Shown here piece after piece: positions 7,435-14,795 of a stretch of 19,048 bases of DNA (position 1 is the stretch's first letter; the number at the start of each line of letters is the position of its first letter). The translations under genes and the position numbers were made by a program. The notes under the pieces are model-generated. The model did no database searches and was not told the DNA's origin. It saw only the letters and a program-made list of their open reading frames with translations. Source of the DNA: an uncultured Armatimonadota bacterium (lineage in GTDB: Bacteria > Armatimonadota > UBA5829 > DTJY01); NCBI GenBank assembly GCA_937875395.1, contig CALNCU010000141.1, forward strand, positions 1-19,048. The letters run 5' to 3'.

Positions 7435-7581
7435 CACCGGTCGCTTGTTCCCAAGGACGTACAGGGCCTGCTTGCGGCAGGGAGATGTATCTCATCCGTA
7501 GAAGATGCCTGGGAGGTAGCGCGGGTTATCCCCACGGCGGCACCCACAGGGCAGGGAGCCGGAATTGCCTCCACCCTTCAA
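7435..7581 (+). pseudogene. C-terminal relic of an FAD-dependent oxidoreductase
   Basis: In the plus frame beginning at 7429 the translation reads HRSLVPKDVQGLLAAGRC, then ISSVEDAWEVARVIPTAA, then PTGQGAGIASTLQ. This is the familiar C-terminal signature of FAD-dependent oxidoreductases of the FAD_oxidored type: [YH]RSL.PK....LL.AGRCIS, then R.IPT....GQ.AG.A. The frame is stopped by TAA at 7426-7428 just upstream and has no start codon or ribosome site. The rest of the protein (several hundred residues) is absent, and after residue LQ the similarity ends although the frame runs on to TAG 7639. It is therefore a decayed fragment, not a gene. It lies on the same strand as the DegT/amidohydrolase cassette and may once have belonged to it. 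The identification is from memory of the family motif. Confidence 0.75.
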
Positions 7582-7589
7582 TTCTTCCA

Positions 7590-10500
7590 TTACCCCTTTT
7601 TTCTGTGCCGCAGGTTTACTGCATCATCCAGCAGGGTGTAGGCCACCGGCACAACAAAGAGCGTAAGGAATGTAGATGTAATAAGGCCGCCTATTACCGC
7701 AGTTGCCATGGGCGCATGAATCTCTGAGCCTTTTCCCAATCCAATGGCAATTGGCAGCATTCCCAATACTGCGGCTGATGCAGTCATAAGGATAGGCCTA
7801 AGTCTGGTGGGCGATGCCGTAAGCACAGCCTCGTTTCTGCCTATGCCGCGCCGCCGCAGAGTGTTTGTATAATCTACAAGCAGAATGCCGTTTTTAACTA
7901 CAATCCCTACCAGCATTAAAAGTCCTATAAGCGCAGTAAGGCTAAAAGACCTTCCTGTTATAAAAAGACCAAGTATTACGCCCGTGGCGGCAAGCGGTAC
8001 GGAAAGCAGTATAGCCAGCGGATGGGTGAAGGATTCAAACTGGGCGGCCAGCAGCATAAAGATAATTCCTATGGCCAGAACCACCGCAAGCCCCATTCCG
8101 CCAAATTCCTCTGCCTGCCTTTTCTGGTTGATCCCCCATTCCCAGTAGTATCCCAGCGGAAATTTTGTGCCGGAGAGGGCTTTTTCTACATCTTTCTGAA
8201 TCTCTCCGGGGGAGCGGCCCATGGGGGAGCCGGAAACAGCAATATAACGCATCCTGCCAAGACGGGTAATCTGGCTGGGCCCCTGGGCATAAACGGGATA
8301 AGCAACCTGCCGCAGAATCACATCATCCACGGCGCCGCCGCCGGGCGAAATTGACAGGTTGGCCATAGTCTCTACAGTCTTTCTGTCCGATTCCGGCAGC
8401 TGGATTATAATGGGGTACTGAAATCCGCCGTCCTGGTAGTAGCTGGCGGTGGAGCCGTTTGTGGCGGTATACAGAACGTTTGATATATTCTCAAAGGAGA
8501 CCCCAAGCTGGGCGGCTCTCTGCCGGTCTATCTTCCACTGTACTTCCGGCATGGATTCTTCCCAGTTTACATCAATATTTTCAAGGCCGGGGATATCTCT
8601 TATTTTGCGCATAACATCGCCGGACAGGCTTGACAGGGTGGACAAGTCGCTGCCGAATATGTCTATCTCCAGGCTCTGGTCTCCGCCCGCCATCAGGGTG
8701 CTTACAATATCGTTAGACCGTATGTTGGGCCTTATTCCGGGGATGCCTGACAGCTGCATGCGCAGTTCTGCTATAACATCTTGCGTAGATTTTTTGCGCT
8801 TCTCTTTTAAGTGTATGGAGATGCCGCCCGTGCTTGATACGGCAGACCCTCCGCCCCGGCCCATGGCAGACCTTGACCCGGCAGAGGAGAATACGGTATC
8901 TACATTGGGGTTGCTCAGGATAATCTTCTCTACCTGCTGCATAACGCTGTCTGTTTTGGCAAGCGCCGTGCCGGAGGGGAGCTTAATATTCACCCGAAGA
9001 TCCCCTGTATCCGTCTGCGGCATAATCTCTGTTCCAATCTGCGGCACCAGCACAAAGGAGAGCAGGGTGATGCCGAGCGCCCCGCCTACCGTTTGCCACC
9101 TGTGGGAGAGCGCCCAGCGCAGCCCTCTCCGGTAGCTCTCGTCAAGGGCGGAAAACCACAATCCCATCTTAGTAAATATGCGTGCCTGGCGGCTTTGGCT
9201 GCCGTGTCCATTTTCTACCAGCCCCGTGTGCTTCTCCGGGGAGATAAGGCGGGTGGCAAGCATGGGGACAACGGTGGCCGCATCCAGCAAAGAGACCGCC
9301 AGGGAGAAGATGACTACCAGCGCAAACTGCGTAAACATCTGCCCGGACTGTCCTTTAATAAGGAGCAGCGGCAGAAAGACAACCATAACAGTCCATGTAG
9401 AGGCTACAACTGCAGAGAAAATTTCATTTGTGCCGTTTATGGCGGCATCATGGGCAGATTGTTTGTCTCGTTCTATGTGCCGGAAGATGTTTTCAAGCAC
9501 AACCACGGCATCATCTACAATTAACCCGGTAGCCAGCGCCAGCCCGCTCAGGGACATTGTATTCAGAGTGAATCCGCACAGGTAAACCAGCGCAAACGTG
9601 GATATGATGGAGATTGGTATGGAGAGAGCCACAACCAGGGTGCTCTTTATGTTCCTTAGGAAGAAGAGCAGGATGAGTACGGCCAGTACGCCCCCTATGA
9701 TTGCATTAACAATAAGATCGTCCACGGAGTTTTGCACGTACTTGGACTGATCATACACAACTCGGAACTGAATGTTGGGATAGAGCTTTTTCACCCGTTC
9801 CAGGCGTTCTGTAACAGATTTAACGGTGGTTATGGTGTTTGCATCGCTCTGTTTGGTTATGCTTAATCCGGCTGCCGGCTCTCCGTTCAGACGGGTGAAT
9901 ATGCGCGTCTCCTGGTGGGAATCCCGGATATCGGCTATTTCTCCCAGTGCTACCACCTGCCCATCCGGGGCGGAGATGGGAATACTCCGCAACTCATCAG
10001 GGTTGTTTATCCATCCAAGGCTTCGGACTGTGTACTCCGTTTCGCTCTGCTTTGCAATGCCGGCCGGTGCGTTAATATTCTCTTCAAGGAGCCGTTTAAT
10101 AACACTGGAGAGGGAGAGGCGCCGTGCACGCAGCCGCACCGGGTCTACATCTACTATAATAGACCTGGTCTCCCCGCCCATTACCGTTGCCGCCGCTACG
10201 CCGTCTGCAGATTCCACAATAGGGGATATCTGGTTATCCAGCAGGGTGCGCAGTTTTACCGGGTCATCCTCGCCGCTTACCCCCAGCGTTAAAACAGGGG
10301 ACTGGTTAGGGTCAAATTTGGTGACCGTGGGGGATTGCAGGGTTGGGTCGCTGGGAAATCTGCGTTTTGCACGCTCCAGCCTCTGCATTACATCTATTGC
10401 CGCCTGGCCTATATCCGTGCCCCAGGTGAACTGCACCCGCACGTTGGACGACCCGGTGCTGGTGGTTGAACTTACCTGGTAGAGGCCCGGAACAGAAGAT

Positions 10501-10712
10501 AGCGCCTGTTCAATAGGCCGCGTTACCTGGGCTTCAATCTCTTCCGGCGCAACATTGGGCCACTGGGTGGATACGTTTACGGTGGGTATGGTAACTTCCG
10601 GCAAAAGGTCTACCGGCAGCCTTGTTAAACAGATAGCCCCCAAGAGAACAAGGGCGGCAATCTGCATTGTAACGGCAACGGGCCGGGTAACCGCATACTT
10701 TGCAATGTTCAT
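7590..10712 (-). CDS. RND-family efflux pump inner-membrane transporter (AcrB/MdtB/HAE1 type)
   Basis: A 1040-residue proton-driven RND exporter, full length for the family (about 1030-1050). It has the standard twofold layout: a first transmembrane helix (residues about 9-28), porter domain, helices about 335-500, a second porter domain, and helices about 870-1030. The proton relay is intact: D400 and D401 in GLIVDDAVVVLEN (TM4), and K940 in GIVVKNGILLVDY (TM10), matching AcrB D407, D408 and K940. The pattern fits drug/lipophile (HAE1) pumps rather than heavy-metal CusA pumps. It acts in the inner membrane with the adaptor encoded 21 bases upstream and an outer-membrane channel that is not in the window. 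The start is ATG 10712 with AGGAG upstream. Probably controlled with the adaptor by the neighbouring two-component system. Substrate unknown. Confidence 0.95.
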   Translation of the reverse strand: MNIAKYAVTRPVAVTMQIAALVLLGAICLTRLPVDLLPEVTIPTVNVSTQWPNVAPEEIEAQVTRPIEQALSSVPGLYQVSSTTSTGSSNVRVQFTWGTDIGQAAIDVMQRLERAKRRFPSDPTLQSPTVTKFDPNQSPVLTLGVSGEDDPVKLRTLLDNQISPIVESADGVAAATVMGGETRSIIVDVDPVRLRARRLSLSSVIKRLLEENINAPAGIAKQSETEYTVRSLGWINNPDELRSIPISAPDGQVVALGEIADIRDSHQETRIFTRLNGEPAAGLSITKQSDANTITTVKSVTERLERVKKLYPNIQFRVVYDQSKYVQNSVDDLIVNAIIGGVLAVLILLFFLRNIKSTLVVALSIPISIISTFALVYLCGFTLNTMSLSGLALATGLIVDDAVVVLENIFRHIERDKQSAHDAAINGTNEIFSAVVASTWTVMVVFLPLLLIKGQSGQMFTQFALVVIFSLAVSLLDAATVVPMLATRLISPEKHTGLVENGHGSQSRQARIFTKMGLWFSALDESYRRGLRWALSHRWQTVGGALGITLLSFVLVPQIGTEIMPQTDTGDLRVNIKLPSGTALAKTDSVMQQVEKIILSNPNVDTVFSSAGSRSAMGRGGGSAVSSTGGISIHLKEKRKKSTQDVIAELRMQLSGIPGIRPNIRSNDIVSTLMAGGDQSLEIDIFGSDLSTLSSLSGDVMRKIRDIPGLENIDVNWEESMPEVQWKIDRQRAAQLGVSFENISNVLYTATNGSTASYYQDGGFQYPIIIQLPESDRKTVETMANLSISPGGGAVDDVILRQVAYPVYAQGPSQITRLGRMRYIAVSGSPMGRSPGEIQKDVEKALSGTKFPLGYYWEWGINQKRQAEEFGGMGLAVVLAIGIIFMLLAAQFESFTHPLAILLSVPLAATGVILGLFITGRSFSLTALIGLLMLVGIVVKNGILLVDYTNTLRRRGIGRNEAVLTASPTRLRPILMTASAAVLGMLPIAIGLGKGSEIHAPMATAVIGGLITSTFLTLFVVPVAYTLLDDAVNLRHRKKG

Positions 10713-10733
10713 GGAATCTCCTGCTTAAAAACT

Positions 10734-12329
10734 TTATGTACGCTTCTTTCCGCCCCTGCCTCCGGTGCCCAGCTGCTGGCCTTCTCTAACGCGGGATGCG
10801 CTCATTGTAACCACCCTGGCACCCGGTTCCAGTCCGGCTTTTACGGCAATCCAACCGGCATCAGATATACCGGTGGCTATGGGGCGATACTCCGCAGTGT
10901 TGTTCTTTCCCACTGCTATAACATAGGTCCCCCGGCGTTCATCCTGCTGCACGGCTTCACGGGGCACTGCCAGCGCCTGGGGTGCCTTCTCTGTTACAAC
11001 TGTTACTCTGCCGAACATGCCGGGGGTGAAGAGCTTATGGGAATTATCCAGAATAACCCGCACGGTGTACTGGCGGCTCTGCCAGTTTGCGGAGGGGTTC
11101 ATCTCTGCAACCCTTGCTGTAAACTTTCTGCCGCCAAGCGCATCAAATGCAACGGTGGCAGGCATGTTGAGGCGCATTTTTACGTATACATCTTCCGGCA
11201 CGGAGAAGGTTACCCATACTTTGCCAATGGCCTGTACTTTAAGGATGGGCTGTCCCGGCAGCGCCATGCTTCCTTCATCTTGATTCCTGGCCGTAATCAC
11301 GCCGTCAAGAGGGGAGCGCAGCACCGTATCTGCCAATCCGGCCTGAGAGCTTTCAAGGGATGCCTGCGCAATGGATACGGAGGCGTTCAATGCTTCAAGG
11401 TTCTGCTTGTAGGCGGGCATCTGCTGGATATTGGATTTGGCGTACTCAAGAGAGGCCTTTGCCTGCGCCAGACGGGCGCGTGCCGCCTCTATATCTGCTT
11501 CGGCCTTTGCGCGGGTGATGCTTGCCTGCTGCCCAACAGAACGTTTTTGCGCTAATGCAGAGTTTACTGATGCCGCGGCGGATTGCAGCTGTCCTCTTGC
11601 CGCATCAAGGAGGGATTGCTGCACGCTTACGGCGGTTCTTGTGTTATCTACATCCTGCGCAGATACGTAACCCTGCTTAAACAGGCCCAGGGTTCGGTTG
11701 TGTTTTGCTATGGCGTTTTCAAGATTTGCCTGCGCGCTTTTTATATTGGCGTTGATATTTGCAACGTTGGCGTTGGCTGCATCTACCTTGCTCTGGGCGT
11801 CTTCCAGAGAGGCTTTTGTAAATTCTATCTGCGCCTCTCTGGTTACCTCTGCCTGGCGCAGCTCTGCCCGGGCGCTGGCAACAGAGGCTTCCTGCTGCTG
11901 TACCTGGGTTGATACAGATGTGTTGGTGGTGCTTTGCGTAAGCTTTGCCTGCGCCAGGCGGTATTTAGATTCTGCAAGGGCTGCCTTATGCTGCCGTACC
12001 TCCGCCTGTTTTTGCGACTGGTCTATGCGTACAAGCACCTGCCCCGCCGTAACTCGCATGCCTTCACGCACGCGCAGGTACTCTATTCGTCCGGTAACTT
12101 TGGGGGAAATTTGTACGCTCTGGGTAGGCTCTACGGAACCGGTGGTCTCAAAGGTGTTAATTATATCGCGGGTCTGTGCCGCCGCCAGCTCAACGGATAC
12201 AGGGGCTTTGGATCGTGATTCACGCGCCTTTGCCTGTGCGGAGGCTTCCAGCTTACTCTCTGCAAGCCGCCAGGATATTAATCCTCCAAGTATTAGTATG
12301 GGAACTATTATTATCAGCCGTTTTTTCAT
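10734..12329 (-). CDS. Periplasmic adaptor (membrane-fusion protein) of the RND pump, with unusually long coiled coil
   Basis: A 531-residue HlyD/AcrA-type adaptor. Order of parts: N-terminal membrane anchor (about 5-22), first lipoyl half (about 70-104), long alpha-helical hairpin (about 105-334), second lipoyl half (LRSPLDGVITARNQDEGS, about 337-354), beta-barrel and membrane-proximal domain to about 510, then a short Gly/Lys tail. At the hairpin tip, NRTLGLFKQGYVSAQDVD (about 211-228) resembles the RLxxLxxxxxxS motif that docks adaptors to TolC-like channels. AcrA is about 400 residues, and the excess here is nearly all coiled coil. The start is ATG 12329 with AGGAG five bases upstream; an in-frame ATG at 12380 would add 17 residues without a signal sequence and was rejected. 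It pairs with the RND pump gene 21 bases downstream. Confidence 0.93.
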   Translation of the reverse strand: MKKRLIIIVPILILGGLISWRLAESKLEASAQAKARESRSKAPVSVELAAAQTRDIINTFETTGSVEPTQSVQISPKVTGRIEYLRVREGMRVTAGQVLVRIDQSQKQAEVRQHKAALAESKYRLAQAKLTQSTTNTSVSTQVQQQEASVASARAELRQAEVTREAQIEFTKASLEDAQSKVDAANANVANINANIKSAQANLENAIAKHNRTLGLFKQGYVSAQDVDNTRTAVSVQQSLLDAARGQLQSAAASVNSALAQKRSVGQQASITRAKAEADIEAARARLAQAKASLEYAKSNIQQMPAYKQNLEALNASVSIAQASLESSQAGLADTVLRSPLDGVITARNQDEGSMALPGQPILKVQAIGKVWVTFSVPEDVYVKMRLNMPATVAFDALGGRKFTARVAEMNPSANWQSRQYTVRVILDNSHKLFTPGMFGRVTVVTEKAPQALAVPREAVQQDERRGTYVIAVGKNNTAEYRPIATGISDAGWIAVKAGLEPGARVVTMSASRVREGQQLGTGGRGGKKRT

Positions 12330-12380
12330 AGATTTCTCCTGATTAGCGGTTTGCTGCTGGGTTAAGTGACTGCTAAACAC

Positions 12381-12408
12381 ATTATATAATAGCCGGTAAT
12401 TCTGAAAA
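12381..12408 (-). promoter_or_regulatory. Possible promoter of the adaptor/RND pump genes
   Basis: On the minus strand TTTTCA (12408-12403) is followed after 16 bp by a perfect TATAAT (12386-12381), about 52 bases before the adaptor ATG. The -35 is weak, so it may need an activator; the response regulator encoded upstream is the obvious candidate. Confidence 0.4.
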
Positions 12409-12437
12409 AATCATGAAGAAGGCGGCAAACTCTTCAT
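12405..12437 (-). terminator. Weak intrinsic terminator after the histidine kinase gene
   Basis: On the minus strand, directly after the kinase stop codon, ATGAAGA (12437-12431) pairs perfectly with TCTTCAT (12419-12413) across an 11-nt loop. GA and six T residues (12410-12405) follow. The stem is short and AT-rich, so it is likely leaky. Together with the TATAAT just downstream it suggests that the pump genes are only partly coupled to the two-component genes. Confidence 0.4.
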
Positions 12438-13877
12438 TTATACTTCTAGCGATGGGGCACGGGGGATTATAATGGTTACGCTTGTGCCGTGTCCGGGCGC
12501 GCTGTCTATAGTCATTTGGCCGTTGTGCGCCTCAACAATGCTCTTGCATATTGAAAGGCCCAGTCCGGCGCCGCCCTTTCCGCGGGTGCGGGCTGCATCT
12601 ACCCTGAAGAACCGTTCCCCCAGGTGCGGAAGATGCTCCGGCGCAATCCCCGCTCCTTCATCCGTTACGGTTATGACTGCCTTGTTACCCTCACCGTATG
12701 CTTCAAGAGTAATCTTTGAGCCGCGGGGGGCATACCGGAGGGAGTTTTCCAGCAGGTTTATTATCACCCGTCTAAGCTGCTCCGGGTCTGCAATGATTGT
12801 TTTAAGGGAATCATCAACCTGAACCTGGAAGGCCGCCTGGGTGCTCTTGCGGGGGACTATTGCCGCCACATCATTAAGGAGCTTGCGGAGGTTTACCTTT
12901 GTATAATCCGGGGAGAGCTGCCCGCTGTCTGACCTGGCCAGAAGGAGTAGTCCCTGCACCAGGTTGCTCATTAAGTCTGCAGATTGATCTATGCTTTGCA
13001 GTATATCCTTGTAGGCCTGGGGTGCCCTTTGGCCCTTAAGCGCAAGGGAGGCGTTTGCTTTAATGGCTGTGAGCGGCGTGCGCAGTTCATGGGAGGCGTC
13101 GGCGGTAAAGCGCCGCTCCCGTTCTATTGCACATTTCAGCTGGTCGAACCCGTATTCAAGCCTGGTCAGCAGGTTGTTTATTGTTTCTGCAAGATGGGCA
13201 AATTCATCTGCCCCCATGACTGGAAGGCGCTGGGAGAGATCATCTGTACTAAGCGCGTTTGCCGCATCCGTAATCTGCCGGACGGGCCTGAGCGCGCGTT
13301 CCGTTAAAAAGAATCCGCCGAACCCTGCTATTATAATCGCTACCGGCACCAGAATAGTGAGGGTGAACGTAAGATTATTAATAAGTATCTCAAGCTCTGT
13401 AAAGGATGCCGCAGATTGCACTACCCATGTGCATTTGCCGTTATATATTACCGGGCAGGAGTATAACCGCAGCGTGGAATGGCCGGTTTTTATTGTCTTG
13501 AATACTGCTTCCCCAAGTATTGCCTGTTTGAACGCTGCCTTATCCCACGGCTCTTCCTGGGAGGGCGCCTGCCTGCCGAACAGCGTGACGGCTTTTCCTT
13601 GCGGATTATACAGGTGAACCATCCGCTCCCGGTGGCTGCCGCCAAACCTGGGAGGGCGGGGGCTACCGGAAGGCAGAGGCATCTGCCCGCCGGAGGATTT
13701 AAAACGGATAGCCATATCTGCAGTGCGTTCTGCCACAGATTTTAACCTGGCATCTATTGATGAGAGCAGGTACCCGCGCACAAATGTATGCGTTACCAGT
13801 AGAAAGCCGAACAGCACCAGCGTGAGCAACCCTATATTCCAGATCAGCAGCCTGAACCTGACCGATGTAGTCTTCAT
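12438..13877 (-). CDS. Sensor histidine kinase (EnvZ/PhoR-type, HAMP plus HisKA plus HATPase)
   Basis: A 479-residue membrane sensor. Two membrane helices at about 10-30 and 169-191 enclose a periplasmic domain of about 138 residues with no recognised fold, containing a proline/glycine-rich stretch (about 63-80). A HAMP region follows at about 190-245. The phospho-acceptor is H263 in TADASHELRTPLTAIKAN. The ATP-binding domain has the N box NLLENSLRYA (N374, N378), G1 DEGAGI (D406) and G2 GKGGAGLGL (about 433-441). All catalytic boxes are intact. Its ATG (13877) overlaps the response-regulator stop by 4 bp, so the two are translationally coupled partners. Its place next to an efflux pump and a divergent Spy-like gene suggests sensing of envelope damage or toxic compounds; the signal itself is not visible. 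Confidence 0.94.
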   Translation of the reverse strand: MKTTSVRFRLLIWNIGLLTLVLFGFLLVTHTFVRGYLLSSIDARLKSVAERTADMAIRFKSSGGQMPLPSGSPRPPRFGGSHRERMVHLYNPQGKAVTLFGRQAPSQEEPWDKAAFKQAILGEAVFKTIKTGHSTLRLYSCPVIYNGKCTWVVQSAASFTELEILINNLTFTLTILVPVAIIIAGFGGFFLTERALRPVRQITDAANALSTDDLSQRLPVMGADEFAHLAETINNLLTRLEYGFDQLKCAIERERRFTADASHELRTPLTAIKANASLALKGQRAPQAYKDILQSIDQSADLMSNLVQGLLLLARSDSGQLSPDYTKVNLRKLLNDVAAIVPRKSTQAAFQVQVDDSLKTIIADPEQLRRVIINLLENSLRYAPRGSKITLEAYGEGNKAVITVTDEGAGIAPEHLPHLGERFFRVDAARTRGKGGAGLGLSICKSIVEAHNGQMTIDSAPGHGTSVTIIIPRAPSLEV

Positions 13878-14557
13878 TCTTTCTGCTCCGGGCGTTTAAG
13901 CATGTAGCCAATTCCGTGAACGGTATGTATCAGCCTTGCATTGTTATCCGTATCTATCTTCTTTCGCAAGAGGCCTATGTAGACATCCACTGTATTGCTG
14001 GTACTATCATCATTGTTCCATACTCTGTACTGTATGGCTTCTCTGGTTAGAACGCGCCCCTCGTTTGCGGCAAGGGCCTCAAGCAGCGTATATTCCCTTT
14101 GGGTAAGGCCTATCTCTTCTCCATGCACAAAGACCTGGCGGGTCTTCGTATCAATCTCAAGATGAGCCACGCGCAGAATGCGCCCTTTAAAGGCCCTGTC
14201 ACGCCGTATCAGCGCGCGGATGCGGGCCAGAAGTTCATCAAAATCGAAGGGTTTTGTTAAATAATCATCTGCGCCTGTATCAAAACCGCGGACTCGGTCT
14301 GGGACGGTGTCTCGCGCTGTAAGCATAAGGATAGGGGTGTTTATCCGCCGTGCCCGCAGCTCTTCGCAGATCTTCCATCCATCCATCCCCGGCAGCATTA
14401 AGTCCAGAATAATCGCGGCATAACTTCCTTCCGTAGCCATGTTTAACCCGGATACGCCGTCGGCGGCGGTCTCTACAGTGTAGTGATCGCTCTCCTCTAT
14501 GCCAAGCTTTATAACCTGCCGTATGGGGGCATCATCTTCTATAAGTAATATCTTCAT
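13874..14557 (-). CDS. OmpR/PhoB-family response regulator
   Basis: A 227-residue two-domain regulator. The receiver domain (1-118) has the acidic pair D8/D9 in LLIEDDAPIRQV, the phospho-accepting D52 in AIILDLMLPGMDGW, T80 in MLTARD and K102 in YLTKPFDFDELL. The winged-helix effector domain (about 126-224) carries LTQREYTLLEALAANEGRVLT and the C-terminal HTVHGIGYMLKRP typical of OmpR/PhoB proteins. The start is ATG 14557; its ribosome site is weak (TAGGCTG directly before). It is first in the minus-strand unit with its cognate kinase overlapping by 4 bp. Likely targets are the divergent Spy-like gene and the adaptor/pump genes. Confidence 0.95.
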   Translation of the reverse strand: MKILLIEDDAPIRQVIKLGIEESDHYTVETAADGVSGLNMATEGSYAAIILDLMLPGMDGWKICEELRARRINTPILMLTARDTVPDRVRGFDTGADDYLTKPFDFDELLARIRALIRRDRAFKGRILRVAHLEIDTKTRQVFVHGEEIGLTQREYTLLEALAANEGRVLTREAIQYRVWNNDDSTSNTVDVYIGLLRKKIDTDNNARLIHTVHGIGYMLKRPEQKE

Positions 14558-14584
14558 CAGCCTATGCCATCGCTTTTAAAACCA

Positions 14585-14613
14585 AGTATATCAAGTCCAT
14601 TGCTTCCCTGCAA
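14585..14613 (-). promoter_or_regulatory. Sigma70-type promoter of the response regulator/kinase operon
   Basis: On the minus strand TTGCAG (14613-14608) is separated by exactly 17 bp from TATACT (14590-14585). Transcription would start near 14578, leaving a leader of about 20 nt. A perfect 10-bp palindrome GGGCATGCCC (14617-14626) sits just upstream of the -35. An imperfect one (TAATGGGAT 14627-14635 with ATCCATTA 14645-14652, one bulged base) lies beyond it. Either could bind a regulator. Confidence 0.55.
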
Positions 14614-14671
14614 CACGGGCATGCCCTAATGGGATGATAGCAGTATCCATTATCCAAAATAATTATGCAAA

Positions 14672-14689
14672 TTCATAATTTCTTCATAA
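14672..14689 (+). promoter_or_regulatory. Tandem TTCATAA repeat, candidate OmpR/PhoB-family operator
   Basis: TTCATAA occurs at 14672-14678 and again at 14683-14689, an exact 11-bp period (one helical turn). That is the layout bound by OmpR/PhoB-type response-regulator dimers. It lies 106 bp before the Spy-like gene, with a weak -10 (TACTAT, 14698-14703) nine bases downstream and no proper -35. This suits a promoter in which the activator replaces the -35 contact. Repeat and spacing are seen; binding by the neighbouring regulator is inferred. Confidence 0.5.
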
Positions 14690-14795
14690 CATTCCTGTAC
14701 TATTGTAGACAAAGAGAAAGGTTTGTAGGTAATTTTTCCTTACGCTTACCCGGTAAATTCAGCCACACTATACATTAAAAACGGAGGTATATGCA

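Noticed and set aside
7492..7590. 32-codon minus-strand frame starting in a TAATG overlap with the RND gene stop
   Set aside because: It looks coupled to the pump gene, but the composition is not protein-like and the opposite strand carries a clear oxidoreductase C-terminal signature here.
7407..7727. 106-residue plus-strand frame over the convergent junction
   Set aside because: It is in a different frame from the oxidoreductase relic, runs into the RND gene antisense and starts inside the terminator stem.
8449..9135. 228-residue plus-strand frame antisense to the RND pump
   Set aside because: Shadow frame: high Ser/Arg/Pro, no recognisable motif, no ribosome site, fully inside a conserved gene on the other strand.
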